A DNA stretch of 64,000 bases from Dysgonomonas sp. UBA5412 (GTDB lineage Bacteria > Bacteroidota > Bacteroidia > Bacteroidales > Dysgonomonadaceae). A model generated the notes under the pieces. The model was not told the origin of the DNA, ran no database searches, and saw nothing but the letters and a program-made list of their open reading frames with translations. The DNA is taken from contig DHNQ01000016.1 of NCBI GenBank assembly GCA_002409595.1, positions 58,246-122,245 of the forward strand, written 5' to 3'. The translations under genes and the position numbers were made by a program. Of this stretch, positions 63,684 to 64,000 are shown one piece after another (the first letter of the stretch is position 1; every line of letters starts with the position of its first letter).

Positions 63684-63726
63684 AAAGGGTAAAATCTGTA
63701 CAACTTTGTCAGTTTTTAGTTAAAAT
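63684..63726 (+). promoter_or_regulatory. Four-copy upstream element, copy C (thrC side)
   Basis: GTACAACTTTGT, CAGT, then TTTTAGTTAAAAT, identical to copy B over both conserved blocks. The -7-like CAACTTTG is at 63701-63708. The leader to thrC would be about 140 bases, longer than for copies A and B. Confidence 0.6.
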
Positions 63727-63827
63727 CGAGACCATCAGACATGCTTCTCTTTTCAATCGTAGAGATTAAAAAAGCAAGAATACGCAATTAGTGTGTAAGC
63801 AGAGTTGTTGGTTTGCTGACATTTTAT

Positions 63828-63835
63828 TATTTTCG
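63828..63835 (+). promoter_or_regulatory. Possible -7 element for thrC
   Basis: TATTTTCG differs from TAnnTTTG at one base; 20 bases before the thrC ATG, with a TTG 17 bases upstream. Confidence 0.3.
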
Positions 63836-63854
63836 CAATTCAACAAACACGAAT

Positions 63855-64000
63855 ATGATGAAGTATTATAGTACAAATAAATCAACACCTGAGGTAAGTC
63901 TGCAAGAAGCAGTTGTGAAGGGACTAGCTCCGGATAAGGGACTCTTTATGCCCGAAAACATAAAAGTGCTGCCTCAGTCATTTTATGACAATATAGGTAA
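63855..64000 (+). CDS. thrC: Threonine synthase, 5' end (cut by window)
   Basis: Converts O-phosphohomoserine to threonine with pyridoxal phosphate. Only the first 48 codons are visible: KYYSTNKSTPEVSLQEAVVKG then APDKGLFMPENI, the N-terminal signature of ThrC. Two adjacent ATGs (63855 and 63858); either could be the start. The active-site lysine lies outside the window. Confidence 0.93.
   Translation, partial: MMKYYSTNKSTPEVSLQEAVVKGLAPDKGLFMPENIKVLPQSFYDNIG

Larger units (their letters stand above)
63462..63854. other. Divergent spacer between the Tricorn-type protease and thrC
   Basis: 393 bases without a convincing gene. It holds the protease -7 box, copy C of the four-copy element and a possible thrC promoter. 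A 16-codon frame at 63741-63791 shows no Thr-rich attenuator peptide. Confidence 0.6.

Noticed and set aside
63741..63791. A 16-residue frame before thrC as a leader peptide for threonine attenuation
   Set aside because: It reads with three Ile but no Thr, and no terminator/antiterminator pair was found between it and thrC.
1..64000. Search by eye for CRISPR arrays, tRNA/rRNA genes, IS elements, prophage or toxin-antitoxin modules
   Set aside because: No regularly spaced repeats, cloverleaf-like intergenic stretches, transposase frames or paired small genes were found; intergenic gaps are short and AT-rich.

Overview
The window is a 64 kb piece of a Bacteroidota chromosome, most likely order Bacteroidales and probably near Dysgonomonas/Porphyromonadaceae (the rank below order is inference). 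Reasons: low GC; a contiguous str-S10-spc-alpha ribosomal cluster with no tuf after fusA and no adk beside secY; OmpP1/FadL, SusC-like N-terminal domains and CSDDD-type lipoproteins; and many promoters fitting the Bacteroidota -7 consensus TAnnTTTG, with few Shine-Dalgarno sequences. Almost everything is vertically inherited housekeeping DNA. I see no prophage, IS element, CRISPR array, tRNA or rRNA.

Layout. 1-2868: 3' two-thirds of rpoC, ending in a strong terminator. 2962-5342 (minus): pdxB, a lone ABC ATPase and ferritin. 5592-11337 (plus): a heterodimeric ABC exporter and Kup potassium transporter. 11326-12393 (minus): an M20 deacylase. 12519-17238 (minus): a tightly overlapping operon S8 protease - xseA - WG-repeat protein - xseB - ispD. 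17369-22748 (minus): two large outer-membrane proteins. 22973-28015 (plus): ftsK, lolA-like, trxB and a helix-hairpin-helix protein. 28012-30767 (minus): an orphan LuxR-type regulator, a secreted esterase and a flippase-like membrane protein. 30863-33256 (plus): pbpC. 33564-51746 (minus): 33 translation/transcription genes from rpsL to rplQ, including rpmJ and rpmD. 52039-63461: fadL-like porin, MFS exporter, nadE, marC, an FKBP lipoprotein with glyS, and a Tricorn-type protease. 63855-64000: start of threonine synthase.

The ribosomal cluster makes the translation machinery, the Sec channel, Met aminopeptidase and the RNA polymerase alpha subunit; rpoC at the left edge supplies another polymerase subunit. 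The envelope genes (two beta-barrels, FadL, LolA-like chaperone, PBP1C, transporters) form the second theme.

No unmistakable new system is visible. The signals most worth following are: a 29-bp promoter-overlapping element found four times upstream of unrelated metabolic genes; a WG-repeat gene wedged with coupled reading frames between the two exonuclease VII subunit genes; a near-perfect palindrome over the promoter of the orphan LuxR regulator; and an ABC exporter whose degenerate ATP site also lacks the invariant Walker A glycine.
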